DNA from: Halodesulfovibrio sp.
GTDB lineage: Bacteria > Desulfobacterota > Desulfovibrionia > Desulfovibrionales > Desulfovibrionaceae
DNA length: 64,000 nucleotides
Assembly (NCBI RefSeq): GCF_025210605.1
Contig: NZ_JAOARI010000013.1
Coordinates: forward strand, 124,001 to 188,000
Reading direction: 5' to 3'
The position numbers were made by a program, and so were the translations under genes. The notes beneath the pieces are model-generated. The model worked only from the letters and a program-made list of their open reading frames with translations, made no database searches and was not told where the DNA came from. Of the stretch, positions 15,821-23,803 are shown piece by piece (within the stretch, counting starts at the first letter, position 1; every line of letters begins with the position of its first letter).

Positions 15821-17818
15821 ATGCCGATGATTCCCGCAAAGGAACAGCCAAGAGGCGTAGCAATTGCTGAACCTGCAATTGTAGAACATGATGTTGATAT
15901 CCTCATGGTTGGCGGTGGTATGGGTAACTGTGGTGCAGCATTTGAAGCCGTACGTTGGGCTGAAAAATACGCACCAGAGCTGAAAATTCTGCTCGTTGAT
16001 AAAGCTGCACTCGAACGTTCCGGTGCTGTTGCACAGGGTCTTTCTGCTATTAACACCTACCTTGGTGATAACACTGCAGATGACTACGTTCGTATGGTTC
16101 GTACTGACCTCATGGGTCTCGTACGTGAAGACCTTATCTTCGACCTTGGTCGTCACGTTGATGACTCTGTTCACCTCTTTGAAGAGTGGGGCCTCCCTTG
16201 CTGGATCAAAGACGAGAACGAAAAGAACCTCGACGGTGCTGCTGCTAAAGCTGCTGGCAAGTCTCTCCGTAACGGTGACGCACCAGTTCGCTCCGGTCGC
16301 TGGCAGATGATGATTAACGGTGAAGCATACAAATGTATCGTTGCTGAAGCTGCTAAAAACGCACTCGGCGAAGAGCGCATTCAGGAACGTATCTTTATTG
16401 TTAAGCTTCTTCTCGACGCTAACGAAGAAAACCGCATCGCTGGTGCTGTTGGCTTTAACCTTCGTGATAACGAAGTACACGTTTACCGTACCAATGCTAT
16501 GGTTGTAGCATGTGGTGGTGCTGTTAACGTTTACAAGCCACGTTCTACCGGTGAAGGTATGGGTCGTGCATGGTACCCAGTATGGAACGCAGGTTCCACT
16601 TACACCATGTGTGCTCAGGTTGGCGCAGAAATGACCATGATGGAAAACCGCTTCGTACCAGCTCGTTTTAAAGATGGTTACGGTCCGGTAGGTGCATGGT
16701 TCCTTCTCTTTAAAGCTAAAGCTACTAACTTCCGTGGCGAAGACTACTGCGTAACTAACCGCGCAATGCTCAAGCCATACGAAGATCGCGGCTACGCTAA
16801 AGGTCACATCATTCCGACCTGTCTGCGTAACCACATGATGCTCCGTGAAATGCGTGAAGGTCGTGGTCCAATTTACATGGATACCAAGACTGCACTTCAG
16901 ACCACATTCGAAACTCTTACTCCTGCTGAACAGAAACACCTTGAGTCTGAAGCATGGGAAGATTTCCTCGACATGTGTGTTGGCCAGGCTAACCTCTGGG
17001 CTGCAATGAACATTCAGCCTGAAGAAACTGGCTCTGAAATCATGCCTACAGAACCTTACCTCCTCGGCTCCCACTCCGGTTGTTGTGGTATCTGGACTTC
17101 CGGTCCAGACGAAGAATGGGTTCCTGAAGACTACAAAGTACGTGCTGCTAACGGTAAAGTATACAACCGTATGACTACCGTTATGGGCCTCTGGACTTGT
17201 GCTGACGGTGTTGGTGCATCTGGTCACAAGTTCTCCTCCGGTTCTCACGCAGAAGGTCGTATTTGTGGTAAGCAGATGGTTCGCTGGTGCATCGACCACA
17301 AAGATTACAAACCTGCAGTTGCTGAAGACTCCAAAGATCTCGCTAAGCTGATCTACCGTCCATTCGACAACTACATGGCTGGTAAAGACGTATCTACTGA
17401 CCCAGTTGTTAACCCAGAGTACATCTCTCCTAAGAACTTCATGATGCGTCTGGTTAAAGCAACTGACGAATACGGTGGCGGTGTTAGCACATACTACACC
17501 ACTTCTGAAGCAGCATTGAACACAGGTTTCCACCTCCTCGATATGCTCGAAGAAGACTCCCTCAAACTGGCTGCTCGTGACCTTCACGAACTCCTCCGTT
17601 GTTGGGAAAACTACCATCGTCTCTGGACTGTACGTCTCCACATGCAGCACATCGCATTCCGTACTGAAACCCGCTACCCTGGTTTCTACTACCGTGCTGA
17701 CTTCATGGGTCTTGACGACGCAAAATGGAAGTGCTTCTGTAACTCCAAATACGATCCAAAGACTGGTGAAACCACCGTCTTCAAGAAGCCTTACTACCAG
17801 ATCATTCCTACTGCATAA
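15821..17818 (+). CDS. aprA: adenylylsulfate reductase alpha subunit AprA
   Basis: AprA is the FAD subunit where APS is reduced. The 665 residues show the dinucleotide fold DILMVGGGMGNCGAAFEA, EKSGxG-type LERSGAVAQGLSAIN, GEGMGRAWYP, and the C-terminal IIPTA end. AAGGAG lies about ten bases before the ATG. The gene is written with strongly biased codons, as expected for one of the most abundant proteins of a sulfate reducer. That bias leaves a 719-codon frame open on the opposite strand, which is not a gene. A strong terminator follows at 17845-17879. Function and partner (AprB) are certain from the family. Confidence 0.98.
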   Translation: MPMIPAKEQPRGVAIAEPAIVEHDVDILMVGGGMGNCGAAFEAVRWAEKYAPELKILLVDKAALERSGAVAQGLSAINTYLGDNTADDYVRMVRTDLMGLVREDLIFDLGRHVDDSVHLFEEWGLPCWIKDENEKNLDGAAAKAAGKSLRNGDAPVRSGRWQMMINGEAYKCIVAEAAKNALGEERIQERIFIVKLLLDANEENRIAGAVGFNLRDNEVHVYRTNAMVVACGGAVNVYKPRSTGEGMGRAWYPVWNAGSTYTMCAQVGAEMTMMENRFVPARFKDGYGPVGAWFLLFKAKATNFRGEDYCVTNRAMLKPYEDRGYAKGHIIPTCLRNHMMLREMREGRGPIYMDTKTALQTTFETLTPAEQKHLESEAWEDFLDMCVGQANLWAAMNIQPEETGSEIMPTEPYLLGSHSGCCGIWTSGPDEEWVPEDYKVRAANGKVYNRMTTVMGLWTCADGVGASGHKFSSGSHAEGRICGKQMVRWCIDHKDYKPAVAEDSKDLAKLIYRPFDNYMAGKDVSTDPVVNPEYISPKNFMMRLVKATDEYGGGVSTYYTTSEAALNTGFHLLDMLEEDSLKLAARDLHELLRCWENYHRLWTVRLHMQHIAFRTETRYPGFYYRADFMGLDDAKWKCFCNSKYDPKTGETTVFKKPYYQIIPTA

Positions 17819-17844
17819 TCTGTAGAGCTTCTTACTGAACGTCC

Positions 17845-17879
17845 GGGGCGGTTGCGGGACACCGCAATCGCCCCTTTTT
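17845..17879 (+). terminator. terminator after aprA
   Basis: GGGGCGGTTGCGG and CCGCAATCGCCCC pair (one G-U/mismatch region) around a short loop and are followed by TTTTTC. It separates aprBA from qmo, at least partly. Confidence 0.88.
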
Positions 17880-17895
17880 CTTCCCTTATCAATCC

Positions 17896-17944
17896 GGTCT
17901 AAGCTGAGACAGTGAGCGCTCAACTTATTGTCTTAGCTTAGGCC
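17896..17944 (+). promoter_or_regulatory. 16-bp hairpin between aprA and qmoA
   Basis: Arms 17896-17911 and 17929-17944 (GGTCTAAGCTGAGACA with TGTCTTAGCTTAGGCC) pair over 16 positions with two G-U wobbles and a 17-base loop. GTTTTG follows, a weak U-tract. It could be a second terminator, an attenuator or a stabilising stem of the qmo leader. Confidence 0.6.
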
Positions 17945-17987
17945 GTTTTGACTATAGGCCCGAAACAATTGTAGGGAGGATTGCTAA

Positions 17988-19226
17988 ATGTCGAACTCCA
18001 TACTCGTCGTCGGAGGCGGATTCAGCGGCCTTACAGCCGCCCTTGAAGCTGCTGAGCTCGGCTACGAAGTGTACATCGTTGAGAAATCACCATTTCTCGG
18101 CGGCAGAGTGGCACAGCTGAACAAATATTTTCCAAAGCTCTGCCCTCCATCCTGTGGATTGGAGATTCAGTACCAGCGCATCAAAAAGAATCCGAATGTT
18201 AAGTTCTTAACTATGGCTACTGTGGATTCTGTTGAAGGTGAAGCTGGAAACTTTACTGTTAAAGTTTCTATTGCTCCACGCTGTACTGCTCCGAGCAGTG
18301 CTGATCTTGGTGAACTTGCTGCTTCTCTTGAAAGTGAAGTTGCAGATGAGTTCAACCTTGGTCTTGCAACCCGTAAACCACTTTACATGGACACGCCGTT
18401 TGCGTTCCCGAACCGTTACGTTCTGGAACCGAATAAACTGAGCAGTGCTGACGCAATTAAAGTCGGTGCTTCTGAAGCGTGTGATATGAATGAAGCTGCA
18501 AAAGAGATCGAACTCTCAGTTGGCAGCATCGTTCTTGCTACTGGTTGGAAACCATATGATGTAACCAACCTGACCAACCTTGGCGCAGGCCAGATTACCA
18601 ACTGTATTTCCAACATGCAGATGGAACGCCTCGCATCTCCTAACGGTCCTACAGATGGTGCTATCTCTCGTCCTTCAGACGAAAAAGCACCTGAAAACAT
18701 TGCTTTTGTGCAGTGTGCAGGTTCCCGTGACCAGAACCACTTAGGCTTCTGTTCTTACATCTGCTGTATGGCTTCTTTGAAACAGGCTCTGTACGTTCGC
18801 GAACAGTACCCTGATGCAGATGTTACCATCTACTACATTGATATGCGTACTCCTGGTCGTTACGACAAGTTTATGCGCAAAGCTATTGCCGACGAGAAGC
18901 TGCACCTCGTTAAAGGTAAAGTAGCTGGTGTAGAAGAAGATGCTGCAACAGGCGATGTGATTGTTGAAGTTGAAGATGCTGTTAAAGGCCACAAAGCCAA
19001 AATTCGTCATGACATGGTAGTTCTTGCTACCGGTATGCAGCCAAGCCTTGCAGGTGAAGCTAACCCGTTTGGTGTCACTCTTGATGACGAAGGCTTTGTT
19101 GTAGATGGCGAAGCTAAAGGTATCTTCTCCGCTGGTTGTGCTCAAAAGCCTCTGGATGTTATGCGTACTGCTCAGTCTGGTACTAGCGCTGCGCTTAAAG
19201 CAATCCAGACGGTTCGTGGGAGGTAG
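17988..19226 (+). CDS. qmoA: quinone-interacting membrane-bound oxidoreductase subunit QmoA
   Basis: QmoABC links the menaquinone pool to APS reductase. QmoA (412 residues) is a soluble HdrA-like flavoprotein: SILVVGGGFSGLTAALEAAELGY is the FAD fold, GGRVAQLNKYFPKLCPPSCGLE the HdrA-type signature, and SIVLATGWKPYD and the final CAQKPLDVMRTAQSGTSAA are typical. AGGGAGG lies before the ATG. It is five bases from qmoB. Upstream is the 16-bp hairpin at 17896-17944. Confidence 0.97.
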   Translation: MSNSILVVGGGFSGLTAALEAAELGYEVYIVEKSPFLGGRVAQLNKYFPKLCPPSCGLEIQYQRIKKNPNVKFLTMATVDSVEGEAGNFTVKVSIAPRCTAPSSADLGELAASLESEVADEFNLGLATRKPLYMDTPFAFPNRYVLEPNKLSSADAIKVGASEACDMNEAAKEIELSVGSIVLATGWKPYDVTNLTNLGAGQITNCISNMQMERLASPNGPTDGAISRPSDEKAPENIAFVQCAGSRDQNHLGFCSYICCMASLKQALYVREQYPDADVTIYYIDMRTPGRYDKFMRKAIADEKLHLVKGKVAGVEEDAATGDVIVEVEDAVKGHKAKIRHDMVVLATGMQPSLAGEANPFGVTLDDEGFVVDGEAKGIFSAGCAQKPLDVMRTAQSGTSAALKAIQTVRGR

Positions 19227-19231
19227 GTAGA

Positions 19232-21469
19232 ATGGCCGAAAAAATTGGCGTATATTTTGACCAGTCTGCATTAGGCATCATTGATGCTGAAGAGCTGAGC
19301 ACTGGCGTATCTAACAAGTTTGGCGATGCCTGCCCTGTAGTAAAAGTTTTTCCTGTGCTTGCAGCACCAAGTGCACGCGAAGAAATTAAAAAAGACATCG
19401 TTGAACAAGGGTTGGACGGAATCGCAATTTGTGGTTCTTCCCCTCGTGTTGACTGGGATATCTACGAGTTTGAGAACGTTATTGTAGAGCGCATTAACCT
19501 GCGTGAACAATGTGCAATGGCGTACAAAAACCCGGATGGAACTATCCCTGCTGCTGGCGGCGCTGCTCCTGAATTGCTTATGGCCATGGCTAAAGACTAC
19601 GTAACCATGGGTATTATTAAGCTTCAGAAAACAGCAGTACCAGAGCCACCTGAGTTTGAAGCTGTTAAAACCATTCTCGTTCTCGGTGGTGGTTGGGCAG
19701 GTCTTACTGCAGCAAAACAGGCTGCTGATTACGGCTATGATGTAATTCTTGTGGAAAAAGATGCTCAGCTCGGCGGTAAAGCGCTGAACATGCTCAAAAC
19801 TGTTCCACTTGAGTTCCCGTATGAAGAAGCTCACGACACTGGTCTTGAAGCAAAAATTGAAGAAGTAACAGCACACGAAAAAGTTACAGTTGTTCTCAAC
19901 GCAACTGTTGAAAAACTTGCTGGTACTCCAGGTCAGTACACTGCACAGGTTGCTGGTCAGGAATACAGTGTAGGTGCAGTTGTTCTTGCTGCTGGCTGGA
20001 AACCAATGGATAACGAACTGCTCGCTCCATTTGGTTACGGTAGCATGCCGAACATTGTTACTTCTGCTGAATATGAAAAGCTTGCTAAAGAAGGCAAACT
20101 TGACGCTAAGCGTGTTGCATTTATCGTTAACACCGAAACTGTGACAGGCGGCGACATTTACGCAGCTCCGGAAGAAGCAGAAGCTACTGAATCTGATGAG
20201 GAAGCGGAAGACGGTTACGTACATGAGGACTTAGAGTCCGTTCGTCACCTTGCTTACTCAAGCTACGTAAACTCAATGATTGCTCTTAAACAGGCAAACT
20301 ACCTTTGTGATGCGCATGAAGATGCACGTGCATATGTATTGTACGATTCCATGGTAGTTCCAGGTATTCATGAGCGTTACTACAAAGCAGCTCAGGATCG
20401 TCTTGGCATTATGATGTCCAAGGCTGATATCAAAGGCATTACTGAAGAAGAAGGCTCTCTCGTAGTTTCAGCTGGCAACACTCTTATGGGTGATGACGTT
20501 GAAATTCCAGTAGATATGGTTGTTCTTCCTACCGGTATTGTTCCTGCGACTGCTAAAGATCCGGTAATGAACTTTGAATACCGTCAGGGACCTGCGTTCC
20601 CTGATCTCGACCTCTTCGACGGTTATGCAGATTCTAACTACATCTGCTTCCCATATGAAACTCGTCGTACCGGTGTTTATGCAGCAGGTTGTGTTCGTCA
20701 GCCAATGATGATGGACGCTGCTGAAGAAGATGCAATCGGTGCTACCATGAAAGCAATTCAGTGTGTTGAATCTTCCAACCACGGTGTTGCAGTTCATCCT
20801 CGTTCCGGTGACCTTAGCTACCCTGTATTCAACTTTGTTCGTTGTACACAGTGTAAGCGTTGCACCGAAGAGTGTCCGTTTGGCGCTTTGGATGATGACG
20901 AAAAAGGTACTCCGCTTCCAAACTTCAGCCGCTGTCGCCGCTGTGGTACCTGTATGGGTGCATGTCCAGAACGTGTTATCTCCTTCGATAACTACAACAT
21001 TGACCAGATCGGTTCTATGATCCGTGAAATCGATGTACCGGACGACATGGAACAGGGCGGACCGCGTGTTCTGATTCTCGCATGTGAAAACGACGCATAC
21101 CCTGCACTCGACATGGCTGCAATTCGTGGCAAATCATGGAGCCCATACGTACGTATTATTCCAGTACGTTGTCTTGGTTCTGTTAACGCCATCTGGGTTG
21201 CTGATGCAATGTCCAAAGGTATTGACGGCGTTATGCTGCTCGGTTGTAAGTACGGTGATGACTACCAGTGCCACTTTGTAAAAGGCTCTGAGATTTGTAA
21301 TCGTCGTAAAGACAACATCGCTGAAACTCTGGAACGCCTTGGTGTAGAACCTGACCGCGTAGAACAGTATGAAGTTGCAATTGACGAGTACGACAAAGTA
21401 CCTGGCATGATTGATGACTTCATGGACATGGTCTTCGAGAAAGGTCCTAACCCATTCAAGGGCTACTAG
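19232..21469 (+). CDS. qmoB: quinone-interacting membrane-bound oxidoreductase subunit QmoB
   Basis: QmoB (745 residues) combines an HdrA-like flavoprotein with an MvhD-like tail. After an N-terminal 130-residue part, VLGGGWAGLTAAKQAADYGYD binds FAD. Two ferredoxin-type clusters follow near residue 540: CTQCKRCTEECPFGALDD and CRRCGTCMGACPERVISF. The last 140 residues (ILACENDAYPALDMAA, RIIPVRCLGSVNAIWVADA, GVMLLGCKYGDDYQCHF) match MvhD, which carries a [2Fe-2S] cluster. It is cotranscribed with qmoA and qmoC. An acidic insert (EEAEATESDEEAEDG) is present in the flavin domain. Confidence 0.97.
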   Translation: MAEKIGVYFDQSALGIIDAEELSTGVSNKFGDACPVVKVFPVLAAPSAREEIKKDIVEQGLDGIAICGSSPRVDWDIYEFENVIVERINLREQCAMAYKNPDGTIPAAGGAAPELLMAMAKDYVTMGIIKLQKTAVPEPPEFEAVKTILVLGGGWAGLTAAKQAADYGYDVILVEKDAQLGGKALNMLKTVPLEFPYEEAHDTGLEAKIEEVTAHEKVTVVLNATVEKLAGTPGQYTAQVAGQEYSVGAVVLAAGWKPMDNELLAPFGYGSMPNIVTSAEYEKLAKEGKLDAKRVAFIVNTETVTGGDIYAAPEEAEATESDEEAEDGYVHEDLESVRHLAYSSYVNSMIALKQANYLCDAHEDARAYVLYDSMVVPGIHERYYKAAQDRLGIMMSKADIKGITEEEGSLVVSAGNTLMGDDVEIPVDMVVLPTGIVPATAKDPVMNFEYRQGPAFPDLDLFDGYADSNYICFPYETRRTGVYAAGCVRQPMMMDAAEEDAIGATMKAIQCVESSNHGVAVHPRSGDLSYPVFNFVRCTQCKRCTEECPFGALDDDEKGTPLPNFSRCRRCGTCMGACPERVISFDNYNIDQIGSMIREIDVPDDMEQGGPRVLILACENDAYPALDMAAIRGKSWSPYVRIIPVRCLGSVNAIWVADAMSKGIDGVMLLGCKYGDDYQCHFVKGSEICNRRKDNIAETLERLGVEPDRVEQYEVAIDEYDKVPGMIDDFMDMVFEKGPNPFKGY

Positions 21470-21482
21470 GAGGAGATGGAAA

Positions 21483-22634
21483 ATGGCTCAAAGAATCGAA
21501 CCTGATCTTCAGTTTGTGAAAGAATTGCAAGCTGTAGGTGGGGACTCGCTGAAAAAGTGCTACCAGTGCGCCACATGCAGCGTAGCCTGCCCCATCTCTC
21601 CGGCAAGCAATCCTTACCCTCGTAAGGAGATGGTATGGGCTTCTTGGGGGCTTAAAGATAAGCTCCTGAATAACCCGGATATCTGGCTTTGTCACAACTG
21701 CGGTACTTGTTCCGACATGTGTCCGCGTGGTGCAAAACCGGGCGATCTTCTTGCAGCTCTGCGTAATATGGCATACCAGCGCATCAACCCGCTGCCGGTA
21801 ATCGGTAAATGGCTTTCTAGCCCTAAATACCTGATTAACCTCATTGCCATTCCTGCAATCATTTGGGCCGTTGTCTGGTTCATTCGTGCAGGGCAGATCG
21901 GTTCCTTCTTCCCTGAAGGTGAGATTGTTTACGGCAAGCTTTTCCCTGGTGATTTCACCATTGACCCTATTTTTATGATCACTTTCTTCGGAATGGTGGG
22001 CATATTCTTCAAGGGAGCTAAAAATCTTCTGGCTACCTTTAAGCCGGAAGGTGAAGTACTCGTACTTGGTAAACAAAAATCCATGTTCCGATGCTTCATT
22101 GATGTCCTTGTTGAAGAAGTGGCAACACATAAGAAGTTCAAAGATTGTGGCGATGATAAGTCTGATCGCAAAACCGGTCACTTGCTTGTTTTCTACGCAT
22201 TCCTTGCTCTTATGGTCGTAACCGGACTTATTGCTGTATCCCACTGGGGCGGCAAACTTATCCCGATGATTGATCTTTTGCACACACCACTTAACCTGCT
22301 TAACCCTGTTAAGATTCTGGCTAACCTCGGTGCTATTGCTTTGATCGTTGGTATGGCAATCCTTACCAATAACCGTCGCGGTAAAGATCCGGAAAAAACC
22401 AAGTCTAATTACTACGACTGGTATCTGTTGAATGTTATCTGGGCAGTCGCTCTGACAGGCGTATTATCCGAGCTTTTCCGCTTGGCCGCTATCCCCCAGA
22501 TTGCGTACTCCGTGTACTACGTTCACTTGGTAACTGTATGGATGCTCTTCGCGTACCTTCCTTGGTCTAAACTTGGCCATATTGTGTACCGTACCATCGC
22601 GCTTACCTATGTACGTCACATGGGACGCCAATAA
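21483..22634 (+). CDS. qmoC: quinone-interacting membrane-bound oxidoreductase subunit QmoC
   Basis: QmoC (383 residues) is the membrane anchor that reaches the quinone. Its N-terminal HdrC-like half has two cluster motifs, Cys26-29-32-36 (CYQCATCSVAC) and Cys70-73-76-80 (CHNCGTCSDMC). The C-terminal half is a cytochrome-b-type (HdrE-like) membrane domain of several helices with candidate heme histidines. The ATG at 21483 follows AGGAGGAGAT. An in-frame extension from 21411 inside qmoB was rejected. A perfect hairpin sits between it and qmoD. Confidence 0.97.
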   Translation: MAQRIEPDLQFVKELQAVGGDSLKKCYQCATCSVACPISPASNPYPRKEMVWASWGLKDKLLNNPDIWLCHNCGTCSDMCPRGAKPGDLLAALRNMAYQRINPLPVIGKWLSSPKYLINLIAIPAIIWAVVWFIRAGQIGSFFPEGEIVYGKLFPGDFTIDPIFMITFFGMVGIFFKGAKNLLATFKPEGEVLVLGKQKSMFRCFIDVLVEEVATHKKFKDCGDDKSDRKTGHLLVFYAFLALMVVTGLIAVSHWGGKLIPMIDLLHTPLNLLNPVKILANLGAIALIVGMAILTNNRRGKDPEKTKSNYYDWYLLNVIWAVALTGVLSELFRLAAIPQIAYSVYYVHLVTVWMLFAYLPWSKLGHIVYRTIALTYVRHMGRQ

Positions 22635-22645
22635 GAAACGACTAT

Positions 22646-22665
22646 GTGCCTGCTTAGGCAGGCAC
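22646..22665 (+). promoter_or_regulatory. hairpin between qmoC and qmoD
   Basis: GTGCCTGC and GCAGGCAC pair perfectly (8 bp) around TTAG, starting 12 bases after the qmoC stop. Only TTCTTAAAA follows, so it may be a weak terminator or a processing/stabilising stem in the operon. Confidence 0.6.
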
Positions 22666-22728
22666 ACTTCTTAAAACAAGAAAAGACAATCACAAAAACA
22701 AATCTTTCCTTGATAATAGGAGGCCCCA

Positions 22729-23472
22729 ATGTCTGATGAAGCTCGTAGAGTTTTCAAAATGGAAACAATTCTCGGTTTAATCGCTGGTAAAGGCGGTACC
22801 GATGTTTCTGATTTGCTTTGCTACCTCACCCAGCGTGAACTTTCCGCTGAAGAAGAAGGTGTAGTAGCACCTATGTCTAAAGGCTGGCTGTACAGCATGG
22901 AACCTCGTTTCATGCAGTGTTGCTACGAAGAAGGCGAACCATTTGATGCTTGGACTAAAAAACAGGCATCTAAGCTGGGCGGCAACGTTTCCGTTGAACC
23001 AATTCCAGCTGCTGATATGGCTAGCATTTCTATTGTTCTCGATAAATTGGCAGACGCTAAAGCTACAGTAGCAGAACAGGCTGCAGCAATCGAAGGTCTT
23101 CAGGCTAACGTTGCTGAGTTTGAACCGTTCAAAGCTCAGGCTGCTGATCTTGAGAAAAAAGTTGATGATCTTTCTGGCAAGCTTGAAGCTGCTCAGACTG
23201 ATCTTGCAAAAGCTAAGAAAGAACTCAAAACTTTCGATGGCAAAGTTGCAATCAACGAAACAGAAGTTGAGTCTTCTGTTAAAGATATCGTTTCTCGCGC
23301 AGTTAAAGACGCTCTTGCATCTCTTCCTGCTGGCGCAGCAGTTGCTGCGGCAGGCGATGCTGAAGAAGCTCCAGCTACAGAAGAAGCACCAGTTGAAGAA
23401 GCTGGTGGCGGCGTACCGGATGATTTCGGTTTCGGTGCTTCTGGCAGCGACGATAGCGGGTTTGGTTTCTAA
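22729..23472 (+). CDS. qmoD: QmoD, conserved protein of the qmo operon
   Basis: This 247-residue protein occupies the place of the gene known as qmoD in Desulfovibrio vulgaris, the promoter-distal gene of unknown role in the qmo operon. Residues 1-100 form a globular domain with an adjacent cysteine pair (RFMQCCYEEGE). Residues 105-165 are a coiled coil (KATVAEQAAAIEGLQANVAE, then LEKKVDDLSGKLEAAQTDLA). A low-complexity Ala/Glu/Pro stretch then leads to a Gly/Phe/Ser end (DDFGFGASGSDDSGFGF). GGAGG precedes the ATG. A strong terminator at 23504-23535 closes the operon. Biochemical function unknown. Confidence 0.86.
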   Translation: MSDEARRVFKMETILGLIAGKGGTDVSDLLCYLTQRELSAEEEGVVAPMSKGWLYSMEPRFMQCCYEEGEPFDAWTKKQASKLGGNVSVEPIPAADMASISIVLDKLADAKATVAEQAAAIEGLQANVAEFEPFKAQAADLEKKVDDLSGKLEAAQTDLAKAKKELKTFDGKVAINETEVESSVKDIVSRAVKDALASLPAGAAVAAAGDAEEAPATEEAPVEEAGGGVPDDFGFGASGSDDSGFGF

Positions 23473-23503
23473 GCATAGCTCAGCTTTACCCCATCCAGTA
23501 TTA

Positions 23504-23535
23504 AAGCCCAACTGTTATTCAGTTGGGCTTTTTTT
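23504..23535 (+). terminator. terminator after qmoD
   Basis: AAGCCCAACT and AGTTGGGCTT form a perfect 10-bp stem around GTTATTC, followed by five further T residues. It is the end of the apr-qmo block. Confidence 0.92.
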
Positions 23536-23803
23536 GTCGGTAGTGAAAAATAGCTTTGGATTGAAGTAGCTTATTTAGGGGGATAAGCGCTGTACAAACT
23601 TTAGTGGTAAGGAAGTGCTCTGGGAGCTAATAAGAAAATATCAGATGAGGTTACGATAGAACTGGTCAGGTAAAGAATAGGTTAGCGGCTAGTATGAAAA
23701 AATGAGAGGGCGCGGTCGCTTAGGCTTGTATGGTTAATAAAAGACTAGTAGCTTTGTTCCTGCAAATGTCATTGAATAGGGTGGTTGGAAGCTTATCGGA
23801 AAG
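23536..23803. other. spacer between the qmo terminator and the GGDEF gene
   Basis: Both neighbours converge here (qmoD on plus, the GGDEF gene on minus). I see no gene or clear structure in it. The full gene-free stretch from 23473 is about 330 bases. Confidence 0.6.

Noticed and set aside
15764..17923. 719-codon open frame on the minus strand opposite aprA
   Set aside because: It is the exact shadow of aprA. The strong codon bias of aprA avoids the codons whose complements are stops, so the opposite strand stays open by chance. The protein looks biased and has no family motif.
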